DNA from: VXYL01 sp965243175
GTDB taxonomy: Bacteria > Pseudomonadota > Gammaproteobacteria > Pseudomonadales > Azotimanducaceae
Assembly (NCBI GenBank): GCA_965243175.1
Contig: OZ251532.1
Span: 4,836,001 to 4,900,000 of the forward strand
DNA length: 64,000 nt
Direction of reading: 5' to 3'
Both the position numbers and the translations under genes were made by a program. Below the pieces are notes generated by a model. It was not told the DNA's origin. It was given only the letters and a program-made list of their open reading frames with translations, and searched no databases. Below are positions 1 through 8,721 of the stretch, one piece after another (positions within the stretch are counted from its first letter, which is position 1; every line of letters begins with the position of its first letter).

Positions 1-2
1 GC

Positions 3-1088
3 GTCGAGCTAGACAATCCCACCTACCTAGTGGGGCAAAACGGTGCCGGCAAGAGCAACTTCGTGGACGCCATTTCCTTCATCGCGGAGGCAATGTCCTC
101 GCCGCTCTCCGCCGTCCTTAGGCGTCGAGGCGGTTTCACGAAGGTAGCGCACCGACATGCCAACGGGCATTCCACAGAGATCGGCTTCAACCTGAAGTTG
201 CGCGGCTTGGGCCCAGCATACGCGAGCGCGGAGTACGACTTGGTTCTACGCGGACGCCCCGATCACAGGCTGGAAGTCGTCTCGGAGCGGTGCTTTGTGG
301 ACGATCCGCTGTTTCCCGCCGGGTACAGTCGTAAGAAAACAAGCGACGACGAGGACGGCATGCGTTGGGATGGAGAGGTCGCCCCACCGAAGCTCTCGCA
401 CTCGACGCTGGCGCTCCCTTTGTTGGGCGACCCCTGTCTCTCGCCGGTGTTCAACTTCCTATCCGACATGCGCACCTATCGGATCGATCCCGTCCAACTT
501 CGCCAAGACCACGATTCCCACGGCGACTGGGAGTTGAACGCCGACGGCAGCAACGTCGCCAGCGTCCTGCACCGGATCAGCTACGCATCCCGCTACGACT
601 TCGAGGACATATGCGAGCTTCTCGCACGAGCGGTGCCCGGCGTCGTTGGCGTTGATGCCATAGAACGTCAAGGCGAACTTGCGCTTGAGTTTCGGCTCAA
701 TCTACGCAACGGCGAGGGCAAGTTCGACGCGGCCAACATGTCGGAGGGCACGCTCCGCATACTCGGCATTCTAGTAGCGACCCACCAGAATCCACCGCCA
801 GCGCTCCTTGTCATCGAGGAACCCGAGGCATCCATACACCCAGGCGCACTCGGGATCGTTTTGGATGTTCTGAGGGCCGCCAGGCACAGATCGCAAGTGG
901 TGGTGACGACTCACAGCCCGGAAGTTCTGGACGCCAAGTGGATCAAAGACAACCACCTGCGTCTGGTGAGCTGGGAAGACGGGGCGACGCGAGTCGATCC
1001 GGTGTCGCCATCGGTGAGAACGGCAATGCAGGAACACCTGTTTCATGCTGGCGAGCTGCTTCGATCAAACGCCTTGGATCGTGCATGA
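3..1088 (+). CDS. AAA family ATPase (OLD/AAA15-like), 5' end outside window
   Basis: The frame is open to the left edge, so the gene begins outside the window. Visible motifs are a Walker A GQNGAGKSN (33-59), an ABC-type signature ANMSEGTL near 735, a Walker B LLVIEEPEASIHPG (803-845) and an H-loop VVTTHSPE (around 900). This order is typical of SMC/RecF/OLD-like ATPases that work with a nuclease partner. The stop overlaps the next start by four bases (ATGA, 1085-1088), so the two are translationally coupled. A role in phage defence is inferred from the pairing with a DUF4276 gene, not shown by sequence. The missing N-terminus would hold the first beta-strand. Confidence 0.85.
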   Translation, partial: VELDNPTYLVGQNGAGKSNFVDAISFIAEAMSSPLSAVLRRRGGFTKVAHRHANGHSTEIGFNLKLRGLGPAYASAEYDLVLRGRPDHRLEVVSERCFVDDPLFPAGYSRKKTSDDEDGMRWDGEVAPPKLSHSTLALPLLGDPCLSPVFNFLSDMRTYRIDPVQLRQDHDSHGDWELNADGSNVASVLHRISYASRYDFEDICELLARAVPGVVGVDAIERQGELALEFRLNLRNGEGKFDAANMSEGTLRILGILVATHQNPPPALLVIEEPEASIHPGALGIVLDVLRAARHRSQVVVTTHSPEVLDAKWIKDNHLRLVSWEDGATRVDPVSPSVRTAMQEHLFHAGELLRSNALDRA

Positions 1089-1714
1089 ACATCCAGCCAA
1101 TTGTAGAAGGTCACGGTGAAGTCAAAGCCCTCCCCGAACTGCTGCGCCACTTGCTGCATCACGCCGGAGTTTTCACAGTTGGCGTAGGCAAGCCAATCCG
1201 AAAGAACCGAAGCCAACTGGCTACGCGAGAGGGCGTCGCCGGGGCGATAACGCTAGCTCGCATAAGGCCCGATTGTGGCGGCATTCTAGTGCTCTTCGAC
1301 GGCGACGACGATTGCCCGGCCGAGCTGGGACCGAGGGTTCAAGCTTGGGCTACTGAAGCGTCTCGCGATGTTCCCTGTGGCGTGTGCATTGCGCATAGAG
1401 AATACGAAGCGTGGTTTCTGGCAACCGTCGACTCCCTGCGTAAACACAGGGCGATAAAGGCGGACGCAGAGCCGCACCCCGATCCAGAACGTCCGCGCGA
1501 CGCAAAAGGAGAGTTGCGCCGCCGCATGTTGGGTGCCTACGAACCTGCTCTTCATCAAGTCGCTTTCAGCGCACAACTGGATATCGAGGCCGCATTCCGG
1601 AAATGCCGGTCATTCAAGAAACTGGTGGCCACCGTCGGCACATTGATCGGCAGCATGGGGCAGAAACCAGAGGCGTGGCCGCCAGAGCATTGGATGCAGA
1701 GCCGTGTGACCTGA
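1085..1714 (+). CDS. DUF4276 family protein (TOPRIM-like)
   Basis: A 209-residue protein starting at the ATG that overlaps the ATPase stop. It opens with IVEGHGEVKALPELL and continues with ILVLFDGDDDCP near residue 65 and a conserved REYEAWFLA. A glutamate near the N-terminus followed by a D-x-D motif is the layout of TOPRIM-type metal-binding folds, and DUF4276 proteins are known to sit beside AAA ATPases. I infer that the pair forms a split OLD-like ATPase/nuclease. An earlier start at 938 would lie inside the ATPase gene and lacks family support. No further gene of the module is visible downstream. Confidence 0.75.
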   Translation: MNIQPIVEGHGEVKALPELLRHLLHHAGVFTVGVGKPIRKNRSQLATREGVAGAITLARIRPDCGGILVLFDGDDDCPAELGPRVQAWATEASRDVPCGVCIAHREYEAWFLATVDSLRKHRAIKADAEPHPDPERPRDAKGELRRRMLGAYEPALHQVAFSAQLDIEAAFRKCRSFKKLVATVGTLIGSMGQKPEAWPPEHWMQSRVT

Positions 1715-1941
1715 TCCGTCGAAATCTCGGCCTATACAAGCAACAGCGCCGGTGCAGATGGTGGCGCCGGTGCAACGGCGATCTCGCACGGCTGTTCTCG
1801 AACCATGCCTATCGCGCCTGGATGCGGAGAGGCCGAATGTCGTGTGCGAGATGTCACGCTTTCAACACTACGCCCTGCAGAGGACCGTCGCTGCCGCTCT
1901 ACCAGCGACAGGGCCGATACCGCCCGGACTGCCTCAAGGCG

Positions 1942-2235
1942 TCAGGCCGCCGTCGGGTTCCGCTCGAGACCGGCCTTGACGAGGAGGTGGACCAAGGGAT
2001 AGCCGAGGTCCTCCTTCCCTTCGCTCCACGTCTTGTCGAGGACTTCCAACGAAACGCGCGAGTAGCCTTCGCCAGTCAGCTGCCCACACTCGTCGTCGTA
2101 GTAAATGTCCACGTCCACAACGGGGTCGTCGTCGTGGTCGAGCCGCTGCCGGATGTTGATCCTGACGATGTCGATGTCGGCGAACTGGCGCTTGAAAGCC
2201 GTCTCCGCGATCTCCCGCAGCTGTTGTTCGTTCAT
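1942..2235 (-). CDS. hypothetical protein, partner of the HEPN-like gene
   Basis: A 97-residue acidic protein with a charged middle (RLDHDDDPVVDVDIYYDDE). I do not recognise the family. Its ATG overlaps the stop of the upstream HEPN-like gene (2232-2235), so the two are very likely co-translated. The pairing of a small protein with a HEPN-type protein resembles a toxin-antitoxin arrangement, but which partner would be toxic is not evident. About 227 bases separate its stop from the end of the DUF4276 gene, and I see no gene in that gap. Confidence 0.6.
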   Translation of the reverse strand: MNEQQLREIAETAFKRQFADIDIVRINIRQRLDHDDDPVVDVDIYYDDECGQLTGEGYSRVSLEVLDKTWSEGKEDLGYPLVHLLVKAGLERNPTAA

Positions 2236-2711
2236 CTTGAACCTCCTATGGGTGGGCGCCGCTTGAACAGCACGTGAACGGCGAAGCCACGCCGGTGGCG
2301 GACATCGACTTGCTCGAATCGGCTGATGGCTCCCTCGGCCCTGTTGATTATCGCAAGGACGTTCACCTCGATGTACTGGCCTTCAAGCGCGTAGTCTGCC
2401 TCGTGCCGCGCGTCCTGGAACTCGACGAACGTCTTGGCGAAGCTGTGGATCTCCATCGGAAACGCCCGCAACGCCTCTTGCTGCCGACATGCCCGCTTTG
2501 CCTTCCCATGCTCAAGCGCTCGGTACACTTGGTGCCACTCCGGGCTGCGGTCGCTGCTGCCGGTGAGCAGGTCCGCCGCCGCAGCGGCCAAGCAGTGGAA
2601 CAGCGCGTAGTACGCCGTGCTGACGGCGCGGCGCAGGTCCGCTTGCGTGGGCAGCACCGCGCCGGATTGCGTTAGGCGGCGGGCGGTCTCTAACAGGTCG
2701 CGCGGGTTCAC
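2232..2711 (-). CDS. HEPN-domain-like protein
   Basis: A 159-residue helical protein with a GTG start. The segment DLRRAVSTAYYALFHCLAAA near residue 25 is the pattern seen in many HEPN-superfamily proteins, in which a helix carries an AYY(A/S)xFH motif. The classical RNase motif Rx4-6H is not clearly present, so catalytic activity is doubtful. It is followed by a four-base overlap with a 97-residue unknown protein. It could be part of a toxin-antitoxin or small-molecule-sensing pair. The HEPN call rests on one motif and the all-helical character. Confidence 0.6.
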   Translation of the reverse strand: MNPRDLLETARRLTQSGAVLPTQADLRRAVSTAYYALFHCLAAAAADLLTGSSDRSPEWHQVYRALEHGKAKRACRQQEALRAFPMEIHSFAKTFVEFQDARHEADYALEGQYIEVNVLAIINRAEGAISRFEQVDVRHRRGFAVHVLFKRRPPIGGSR

Positions 2712-2773
2712 GGCGCAAGTCCTCGGGTGCGGCTACGTGTCTGCGCCGAATCATACTGAGTCGGCCAAAGAGA

Positions 2774-4885
2774 TCACCACGCCTTGGACGCCGAAAGCCC
2801 GAACGTCCGCGGCGAGCCCAGCTGCGTGAACCCCCGGGCCGTGTAGCCGTCCCGAGGATCGTTGCCGAAGTAGAAGCCGCGCACGAAGTAGTCCTCGTCT
2901 GCCAGGTTCTTGCCCCAGATGCGCACGCTCCAGTCGCCGCCGCGGTAGCCGGCGCTGGCGTGGAACAGGCGGTACGCTTGCGACTTCAGGTTGTGGTTGT
3001 CGGAGTAGTAGAAGGCGTCTCGGGCCTCGGCTTCCAACCGCACGAAGAACGCGCCGGCTTCGGTCGGCAGCGCGAACTCGCCGCCGACGTTCACCTGGTA
3101 GCCCGGCGCGTGCGCCTGTTCGCGCCCGTCGAAATCCTCGCCGTCGGCGGTGATGTAGTCCTGGTATTCGGTGCGCAGCACACCGATGCGCGCGAAGAGG
3201 TCCGTGTTCGCAACGCCGCCGTAGGTCAGTTCCAGTTCGGCGCCGCTGTTGCTCCCCGTGGCGGCGTTGCCGACGTATTGGATGAACTCCGTGCTGCCGT
3301 CCGGGTTCGGCTCGGTGGCCGAGCTTTCGATCTGCACGTCGTCGCGGCGCATGGCGAAGAGGGCTACGCGCAGGCCGAGCAGGCCGTCCTGCAACGCGCC
3401 GGTCATGCCGGCTTCGTAGTTCCAGAGCACTTCCGGGCCGTAGATGCGCAGTGCCTCCGGCAACGTGCCGTCGGCGTTGAAGCCGCCCGCCTTGTAGCCG
3501 CGCGCCACCGTGCCGTACACCGCAACGCCGCTGGCCAGTTCGCGGCGCAGCGCCACGCGGCCTCCGACCATGGTGTCCTCCGGGTCGAAGGCGATGCCCG
3601 CGCTGTCGCGGTAGGTCGCCGAATGGCGCTCGAAGCGCAGCCCCAGCGTGAGCGTGGTGAGGTCGTTCAAGGCCGTCTCCGTTTGCCCGTAGAGCGCGTG
3701 GCGACGAATGCCGAACGCGCTGGTGAAGGTCTCCTTCCAGCTGGGATTGCGGGTGAGATCGACATCCTGGTCGAGGACGTACCAGCCGGCCGTCCAGTCG
3801 GTCGAATCCCCGAAGACGCGCCCAGAAGGTTCCGAGACCAGGCGCACTTCGCCGGTGAAGGTGGAGCGGTCGCGGAGGTAGTCGTCCGTGTAGTTGTAGC
3901 CCCAGGGGTGGAAGCCTTCGTAGGTCCAGTCCACGTCGTAGCCGTAGGCGAGGTCCGAGTTCGCCATGCCGATCTGCGCCTGCGCGGAAACGCCGCTTCC
4001 CTGCCAAGCGAGACGCGCCGTACCGTAGGTGGTCTTCTGCCGGTCGTGGCCGGGCTGGTCGGAGCGGGTGACGCGGATGTTGTCCAACGAAAATGCGTCG
4101 TAGCCGTTGTCCGCGTCGAGGACGCCGGCGGCGAGTTCCAAGTCCACCGAGGGCGAAAGATCGATCGCAAGCCGCCCACGCAGCGTCGTTTCGTCGATGT
4201 TGTTCGTGTCCTCGCGGCCAAGGTGATCGTTCTCGATGAAGCCGTCGCTGCGGTCCGAACGCGCCGCCAAGCGGCCACGGACGCGATCCGAAAGCGGTCC
4301 GGAAACCGCCGCGCCAATCCCTTGGGCACCGTAGTTGCCGAAATCGAGGGCCACATAGCCTTCGGCGGTCTCCGTGGGCGCCCGCGTCACCACGTTCACG
4401 AGGCCGGCGAGCGCGTTGGCGCCGTAGAGCGTCCCTTGCGGCCCGCGCAGCACTTCCACCTGCTCGACGTCGAACATGCCGACCACGGTGCCGATGCCGG
4501 AGAGGTCCACGCCGTCCACCACCAGACCCACCGAGGCGTTGAGCGGTTCCTCGAACTGCCCCCGCTCGCCGACGCCCCGCAGTTGCAGAAAGCGCGCCCT
4601 TGACGCGCCCTTGGCATAGTTGAGATTGGGGATGGCGCCGAGCAGATCGTCGAGGTGCTGCGCCACCCGGTCGGCGATGGCCGCGGAATCCAACACCGTC
4701 ACGCTCCCCGGCACTTCGCTGGCGCTGATGTCGCGCAACGTCGCCGTGACGATGATTTCCTCGATGGCGGAATCGTCCGCTGCGTCCGTGGTCTGCGCTT
4801 GCGCGGCGACAGCCGCCAGCGCAACGGCGATGGCCACGGCCATGCGCATGGCCGTGGCGACCCTAGTGAACATGCGTTTCGGCAT
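2774..4885 (-). CDS. TonB-dependent receptor, TPP-riboswitch controlled (thiamine-compound uptake candidate)
   Basis: A 703-residue outer-membrane receptor. The chosen ATG follows GAGGGAG and gives a signal peptide with a hydrophobic core ending AAVAAQAQ. The TonB-box/plug start EEIIVTATLRD follows at about residue 35, then the plug motifs VDGVD and VEVLRGPQGTLYGANALAG, and a beta-barrel ending in an aromatic C-terminus (SASKAW). Such receptors import scarce ligands using TonB/ExbBD energy. A TPP riboswitch lies directly upstream on the same strand, so the likely substrate is thiamine or a precursor. That assignment is inferred from the riboswitch; the protein alone would only say FecA/BtuB-like. 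No thi gene lies nearby. Confidence 0.93.
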   Translation of the reverse strand: MPKRMFTRVATAMRMAVAIAVALAAVAAQAQTTDAADDSAIEEIIVTATLRDISASEVPGSVTVLDSAAIADRVAQHLDDLLGAIPNLNYAKGASRARFLQLRGVGERGQFEEPLNASVGLVVDGVDLSGIGTVVGMFDVEQVEVLRGPQGTLYGANALAGLVNVVTRAPTETAEGYVALDFGNYGAQGIGAAVSGPLSDRVRGRLAARSDRSDGFIENDHLGREDTNNIDETTLRGRLAIDLSPSVDLELAAGVLDADNGYDAFSLDNIRVTRSDQPGHDRQKTTYGTARLAWQGSGVSAQAQIGMANSDLAYGYDVDWTYEGFHPWGYNYTDDYLRDRSTFTGEVRLVSEPSGRVFGDSTDWTAGWYVLDQDVDLTRNPSWKETFTSAFGIRRHALYGQTETALNDLTTLTLGLRFERHSATYRDSAGIAFDPEDTMVGGRVALRRELASGVAVYGTVARGYKAGGFNADGTLPEALRIYGPEVLWNYEAGMTGALQDGLLGLRVALFAMRRDDVQIESSATEPNPDGSTEFIQYVGNAATGSNSGAELELTYGGVANTDLFARIGVLRTEYQDYITADGEDFDGREQAHAPGYQVNVGGEFALPTEAGAFFVRLEAEARDAFYYSDNHNLKSQAYRLFHASAGYRGGDWSVRIWGKNLADEDYFVRGFYFGNDPRDGYTARGFTQLGSPRTFGLSASKAW

Positions 4886-4933
4886 CGTGCTCTCCCTCAA
4901 GCGTTCGGCGATGGGGAGCGATGTCCTGCGAGA

Positions 4934-5022
4934 ATCACCCATCCCTCCGCCGGTATTGTCCGGATCAGGTTCAACGGGTTCGCGCCAAGCGCATCTCAGG
5001 CCAACGGCCACCCCGAAGTGAT
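4934..5022 (-). promoter_or_regulatory. TPP (thiamine pyrophosphate) riboswitch
   Basis: Read on the minus strand, the segment contains the THI-element landmarks in order: GGGGTGGCC, GGCCTGAGATGC (CUGAGA box), then ACCCGTTGAACCTGATCCGG and ATACCGGCGGAGGGA. The ends can pair as P1 (ATCAC at 5022-5018 with GTGAT at 4938-4934). It ends about 48 bases before the receptor start. CTCCCC, lying between the aptamer and the start codon, could pair with the GGGAG of the ribosome site, which would suggest translational control by TPP. The aptamer call is from direct sequence match. The mechanism is inferred. Confidence 0.93.
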
Positions 5023-5236
5023 GCCGCGACTGTAGAGCGGCGCCGAAGGGATGTCAATGTTCGTCTGGGCCCCAGTGGGCCCAGTAGATTTCGGACTCTC
5101 CGGCAGAGTGGGCGAGGGGGAGCGCGGAAAGGAGACCTCGGCCAGCACCACAGCACTACTTGCAACATGGATGCTTGTTTCTTGGCCAAGACGCCGAACT
5201 CGCGCCAAGCCCTACATTCGGCGATACTTCGCGCCC

Positions 5237-6028
5237 ATGCCGCCTGTTCCGAAGACCGCCGAGGAAATCGAGAAGATGCGCGTCGCCGGGCGACTGGCGG
5301 CGAGCGTGCTGGAGATGATCGGCGAACACGTGAAGCCCGGCGTCACCACCGAAGCCCTCGACCGCATCTGCCACGACTACATCGTCGACGAAATCCAGTG
5401 CGTTCCCGCCCCCCTCAACTACTCCAACTCCGCCGAGCAGCCGCCCTTTCCGAAGTCCATCTGCACGTCCGTCAACCACGTGGTCTGCCACGGCATTCCG
5501 TCGCCGAAGAAGGTGCTCAAGCGCGGCGACGTGCTGAACATCGACGTCACCGTCATCAAGGACGGCTACCACGGCGACACCAGCAAGATGTTCCTCGTCG
5601 GCGAGGTGAGCGTGCTGGCGCGGCGGCTGGTCGAAGTGACCCAGGAGTGCCTCTACATCGGCATCCGCGAGGTGCGCCCAGGCGCTCGCTTCGGCGACAT
5701 CGGCCATGCCATCGCCAGCCATGCGCGCAAGCACAGATTCTCCGTCGTGCGCGAGTTCTGCGGCCACGGCATCGGCGCGGTCTTCCACGACGATCCGCAG
5801 ATCCTGCACTACGGCAAGCGCGGCGACGGCGACGAGATCAAGGAAGGCACCACGTTCACCATCGAACCGATGATCAACGCCGGGCGGCGCCACATCCGCA
5901 TGCTGCCGGACCAGTGGACGGCGGTGACCAAGGACCACAAGCTCTCCGCGCAGTGGGAACACACGCTGCTGGTCACCCGGAGCGGCGTGGAAGTGCTCAC
6001 GCTGCGCGCCGAGGAGGACTTCGCTTGA
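5237..6028 (+). CDS. map: methionine aminopeptidase, type I
   Basis: A 263-residue cytosolic enzyme that removes the initiator methionine from nascent proteins. It matches the usual length of bacterial MetAP-I when started at the ATG giving MPPVPKTAEEIEKMR. The five metal ligands are in recognisable contexts: D in NIDVTVIKDG (near 101) and D in GDTSKMF, H in FCGHGIG (near 175), E in TIEPMIN (near 209) and E in WEHTLLV (near 242). The more upstream ATG at 5051 would add a non-conserved tail. The stop overlaps a TTG start for glnD (6025-6028), so this is the first gene of the glnD-dap operon. Confidence 0.96.
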   Translation: MPPVPKTAEEIEKMRVAGRLAASVLEMIGEHVKPGVTTEALDRICHDYIVDEIQCVPAPLNYSNSAEQPPFPKSICTSVNHVVCHGIPSPKKVLKRGDVLNIDVTVIKDGYHGDTSKMFLVGEVSVLARRLVEVTQECLYIGIREVRPGARFGDIGHAIASHARKHRFSVVREFCGHGIGAVFHDDPQILHYGKRGDGDEIKEGTTFTIEPMINAGRRHIRMLPDQWTAVTKDHKLSAQWEHTLLVTRSGVEVLTLRAEEDFA

Positions 6029-8721
6029 CGCCGGGCGCGGTCGCCAACCTCGACGCGCAGGATTTGCGGCGACGCATCGATCAAGCCGACGCCGCCTTGG
6101 CGAAGCGGTTCTGGGCCGGCGAAGACGCCGCGGTTCTGGTGCGCGAACGGGCGCGCTTCATCGACGCCTTCCTGGCCGAAATCTGGCAGCACTGGTTCCA
6201 GCACAACCCCAATCTCGCGCTGTTCGCGGTGGGCGGCTACGGGCGCGGCGAACTGCATCCCCATTCGGACATCGACCTGCTGATCCTCGCCAAGAACCCG
6301 AACGCCGTGCGCGAGGAGATCGCCGCCTTCGTGCGCCTGCTGTGGGACCTGCGGCTGGACATCGGCCACAGCGTGCGCACCCTCGGCGACTGCAAGCGCG
6401 AGGCGGCGCAAGACTTGACGGTCGCCACGACGATGCTGGAAAGACGCCGCCTGGCCGGTTCGCCGCGACTCGCCGCCAAGCTCGCGAAGCTCATGGCGCG
6501 GCGTTCGTTCTGGCCGAGCGCCCGCTTCTTCCGCGCCAAGCAGGCCGAGCAGGAGGAGCGCCACGGCCAGTTCAACGACGTCGACCACGACCTCGAACCC
6601 AACATCAAGAGTTCCCCGGGCGGCCTGCGCGACATCCAAACCGTGCTGTGGATCACGCAACGGCACCTCGGCGGCGACGAGCAACCCGACGACGGCGCCA
6701 GCCCGCGCCGCTCGGAGACGCTTGGGGAACTCGTCGAAGCCGGCTTCCTCACCCGCTTGGAACGGGAGTGGCTGCTCGACGGCCGGCGCTTCCTCTGGCG
6801 GGTGCGCTTCGGCCTGCACATCGTCGCCGGGCGGCGCGAGGACCGGCTGCTGTTCGACCATCAGCGCGAACTCGCGAAGCGCCTCGGCTACCGCGACACC
6901 GAGGGCCAGCTCGCCGTCGAGCAGTTCATGCACGACTACTATCGGCACGTGCTGCTGCTGCGGGAAGTGAACGACATCCTGCTGCAGCACTTCGACGAAG
7001 CGATCCACGCCTCCGGCAGGCGACGCAAGGCGCGGCGCATCGAACCGATCAACGAGCGCTTCCGCATCAACAACGACTACATCGAAGCGACCCGCGACGA
7101 CGTCTTCGCCAAGCGTCCGGCGGCGCTGCTGGAAATGTTCGTGCTGATGGCGAACCGCGGCGACATCGCTGGCGTTCGGGCGGCGACCATCCGCCTGGTG
7201 CGCGAACACCTGCACCTGATCGACGACAGCTTCCGCAACGACCCGCAAGTGGCCGCGTACTTCATGGCGTTGCTGCGGGCGCCCTACACGCTGGTGAGCC
7301 AGCTGACGCGGATGCGGCGCTACGGCGTCCTCGGCCGCTACATCCCCGAGTTCGGGCGCGTGGTCGGCCAGATGCAGCACGACCTCTTCCACATCTATAC
7401 CGTGGACGCGCACACGATGATGGTGCTGCGGCAGATGCGGCGCTTCTTCCAGCCGGCCGCCGAGGAGCGCTTCCCAGTGGCGGCGCGGGCCGTGCGCCGC
7501 CTGCCGAAGATCGAACTGCTCTACATCGCCGGCCTGTTCCACGACATCGGCAAGGGGCGCGGCGGCGACCACTCGCAGCTGGGCGCGGACGACGCGGTGC
7601 GCTTCTGCCAACGGCACGGCCTCGACGACGACGATTGCGCTCTGGTGGCCTGGCTGGTGCGCGAGCATCTGACGATGTCCGCCACCGCCCAGCGCAAGGA
7701 CATCGCGGACCCGGACGTGGTCAACGAGTTCGCCCGTCAGGTCGGCAGCGAAACGCGCCTCGACTATCTCTACGCGCTCACCGTGGCGGACATCAACGCC
7801 ACCAACCCGACGCTGTGGAACAGCTGGCGGGCGACCTTGATGCAGCAGCTTTACGCCGGCACGAAGCAAGCGCTGCAACGCGGCTTGGACACCCCGGCCG
7901 AGCGCGGCGCCAAGGCGCAGGCGTGTCGGGCCGCGGCGTTGACCGAACTCGACGGCTGCGGCATCGGCGAGAAGCGCGCGCTGGAGATCTGGGAAGGCGC
8001 CGACGACGGCTTCTTCCTGCACCATTCGCCGCCTCAGGTGGCGGCGATCACGCAGGCCATCGACGGCCACGAACCGAGCGCCGGGCCGCTGGTGACGCTG
8101 CTCGATATGGGCGGTCCGGCGGACAGCGCGGACGCTCCGGAGGGTGGCGCAACGGAGGTGTTTCTGTACGCGGAGGATCGCGACAACCTGTTCGCGGACA
8201 GCGTTGCGGCGCTCGACGGCGCCGGTCTGCACATTGCGGCGGCGCGGGTTTCCACCGGCACCTCCGGCAAGTGTTTCAACGCCTACGTGGTGCTCGGCAG
8301 CGACAGCCAGCAGCTCGCTTTGGACGAAGCCACCCGGCAACGCCTCGCCAGCCGCCTCGCCGCTGCGATAGCCGCTGGCGAACGCGGCCGTCGAACCTCC
8401 CGGCGCATCTCCCGGCAACTCAAGCAGTTCGTGCTGCCGACCGACGTTCGCCTCGACACCACCCTTGGCGCACACACGTCGACGCTGCGCGTGGAGGCGT
8501 CCGATCGGCCCGGCCTGCTCGCCGCGCTCGGCGGCATGTTCGTGGAGCTCGAAATCAACGTCCTCGGCGCCCGCATCACCACCCTCGGCGAGCGCGTGGA
8601 GGACGTCTTCGAGATCACCAACCGCAGCGGCCGGGCGATTACGCACAGCGGCCATGCGCAGGCGATCACGGAGACGATTCGCCGCCGCCTCGACGAACAG
8701 ATCGCGCAATCGGCCGCATGA
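6025..8721 (+). CDS. glnD: [protein-PII] uridylyltransferase / uridylyl-removing enzyme
   Basis: An 898-residue bifunctional nitrogen sensor that uridylylates and deuridylylates PII in response to glutamine. The N-terminal nucleotidyltransferase motif FAVGGYGRGELHPHSDIDL is near residue 66. The HD-type hydrolase site LFHDIGKGRGGDHS is near 503. Two ACT domains follow near 710 and 820 (the second with VEASDRPGLLAAL). The length fits the family (about 890). The TTG start at 6025 overlaps the map stop as TTGA and restores the expected N-terminus. The open frame extends further upstream through map, but only in the wrong frame. The 3' end overlaps dapC by ATGA. Confidence 0.96.
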   Translation: MTPGAVANLDAQDLRRRIDQADAALAKRFWAGEDAAVLVRERARFIDAFLAEIWQHWFQHNPNLALFAVGGYGRGELHPHSDIDLLILAKNPNAVREEIAAFVRLLWDLRLDIGHSVRTLGDCKREAAQDLTVATTMLERRRLAGSPRLAAKLAKLMARRSFWPSARFFRAKQAEQEERHGQFNDVDHDLEPNIKSSPGGLRDIQTVLWITQRHLGGDEQPDDGASPRRSETLGELVEAGFLTRLEREWLLDGRRFLWRVRFGLHIVAGRREDRLLFDHQRELAKRLGYRDTEGQLAVEQFMHDYYRHVLLLREVNDILLQHFDEAIHASGRRRKARRIEPINERFRINNDYIEATRDDVFAKRPAALLEMFVLMANRGDIAGVRAATIRLVREHLHLIDDSFRNDPQVAAYFMALLRAPYTLVSQLTRMRRYGVLGRYIPEFGRVVGQMQHDLFHIYTVDAHTMMVLRQMRRFFQPAAEERFPVAARAVRRLPKIELLYIAGLFHDIGKGRGGDHSQLGADDAVRFCQRHGLDDDDCALVAWLVREHLTMSATAQRKDIADPDVVNEFARQVGSETRLDYLYALTVADINATNPTLWNSWRATLMQQLYAGTKQALQRGLDTPAERGAKAQACRAAALTELDGCGIGEKRALEIWEGADDGFFLHHSPPQVAAITQAIDGHEPSAGPLVTLLDMGGPADSADAPEGGATEVFLYAEDRDNLFADSVAALDGAGLHIAAARVSTGTSGKCFNAYVVLGSDSQQLALDEATRQRLASRLAAAIAAGERGRRTSRRISRQLKQFVLPTDVRLDTTLGAHTSTLRVEASDRPGLLAALGGMFVELEINVLGARITTLGERVEDVFEITNRSGRAITHSGHAQAITETIRRRLDEQIAQSAA

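Noticed and set aside
2960..4603. 547-codon open frame opposite the first TonB receptor
   Set aside because: Composition (Ala/Arg/Val-rich, no motifs) is that of an antisense shadow of the receptor gene.
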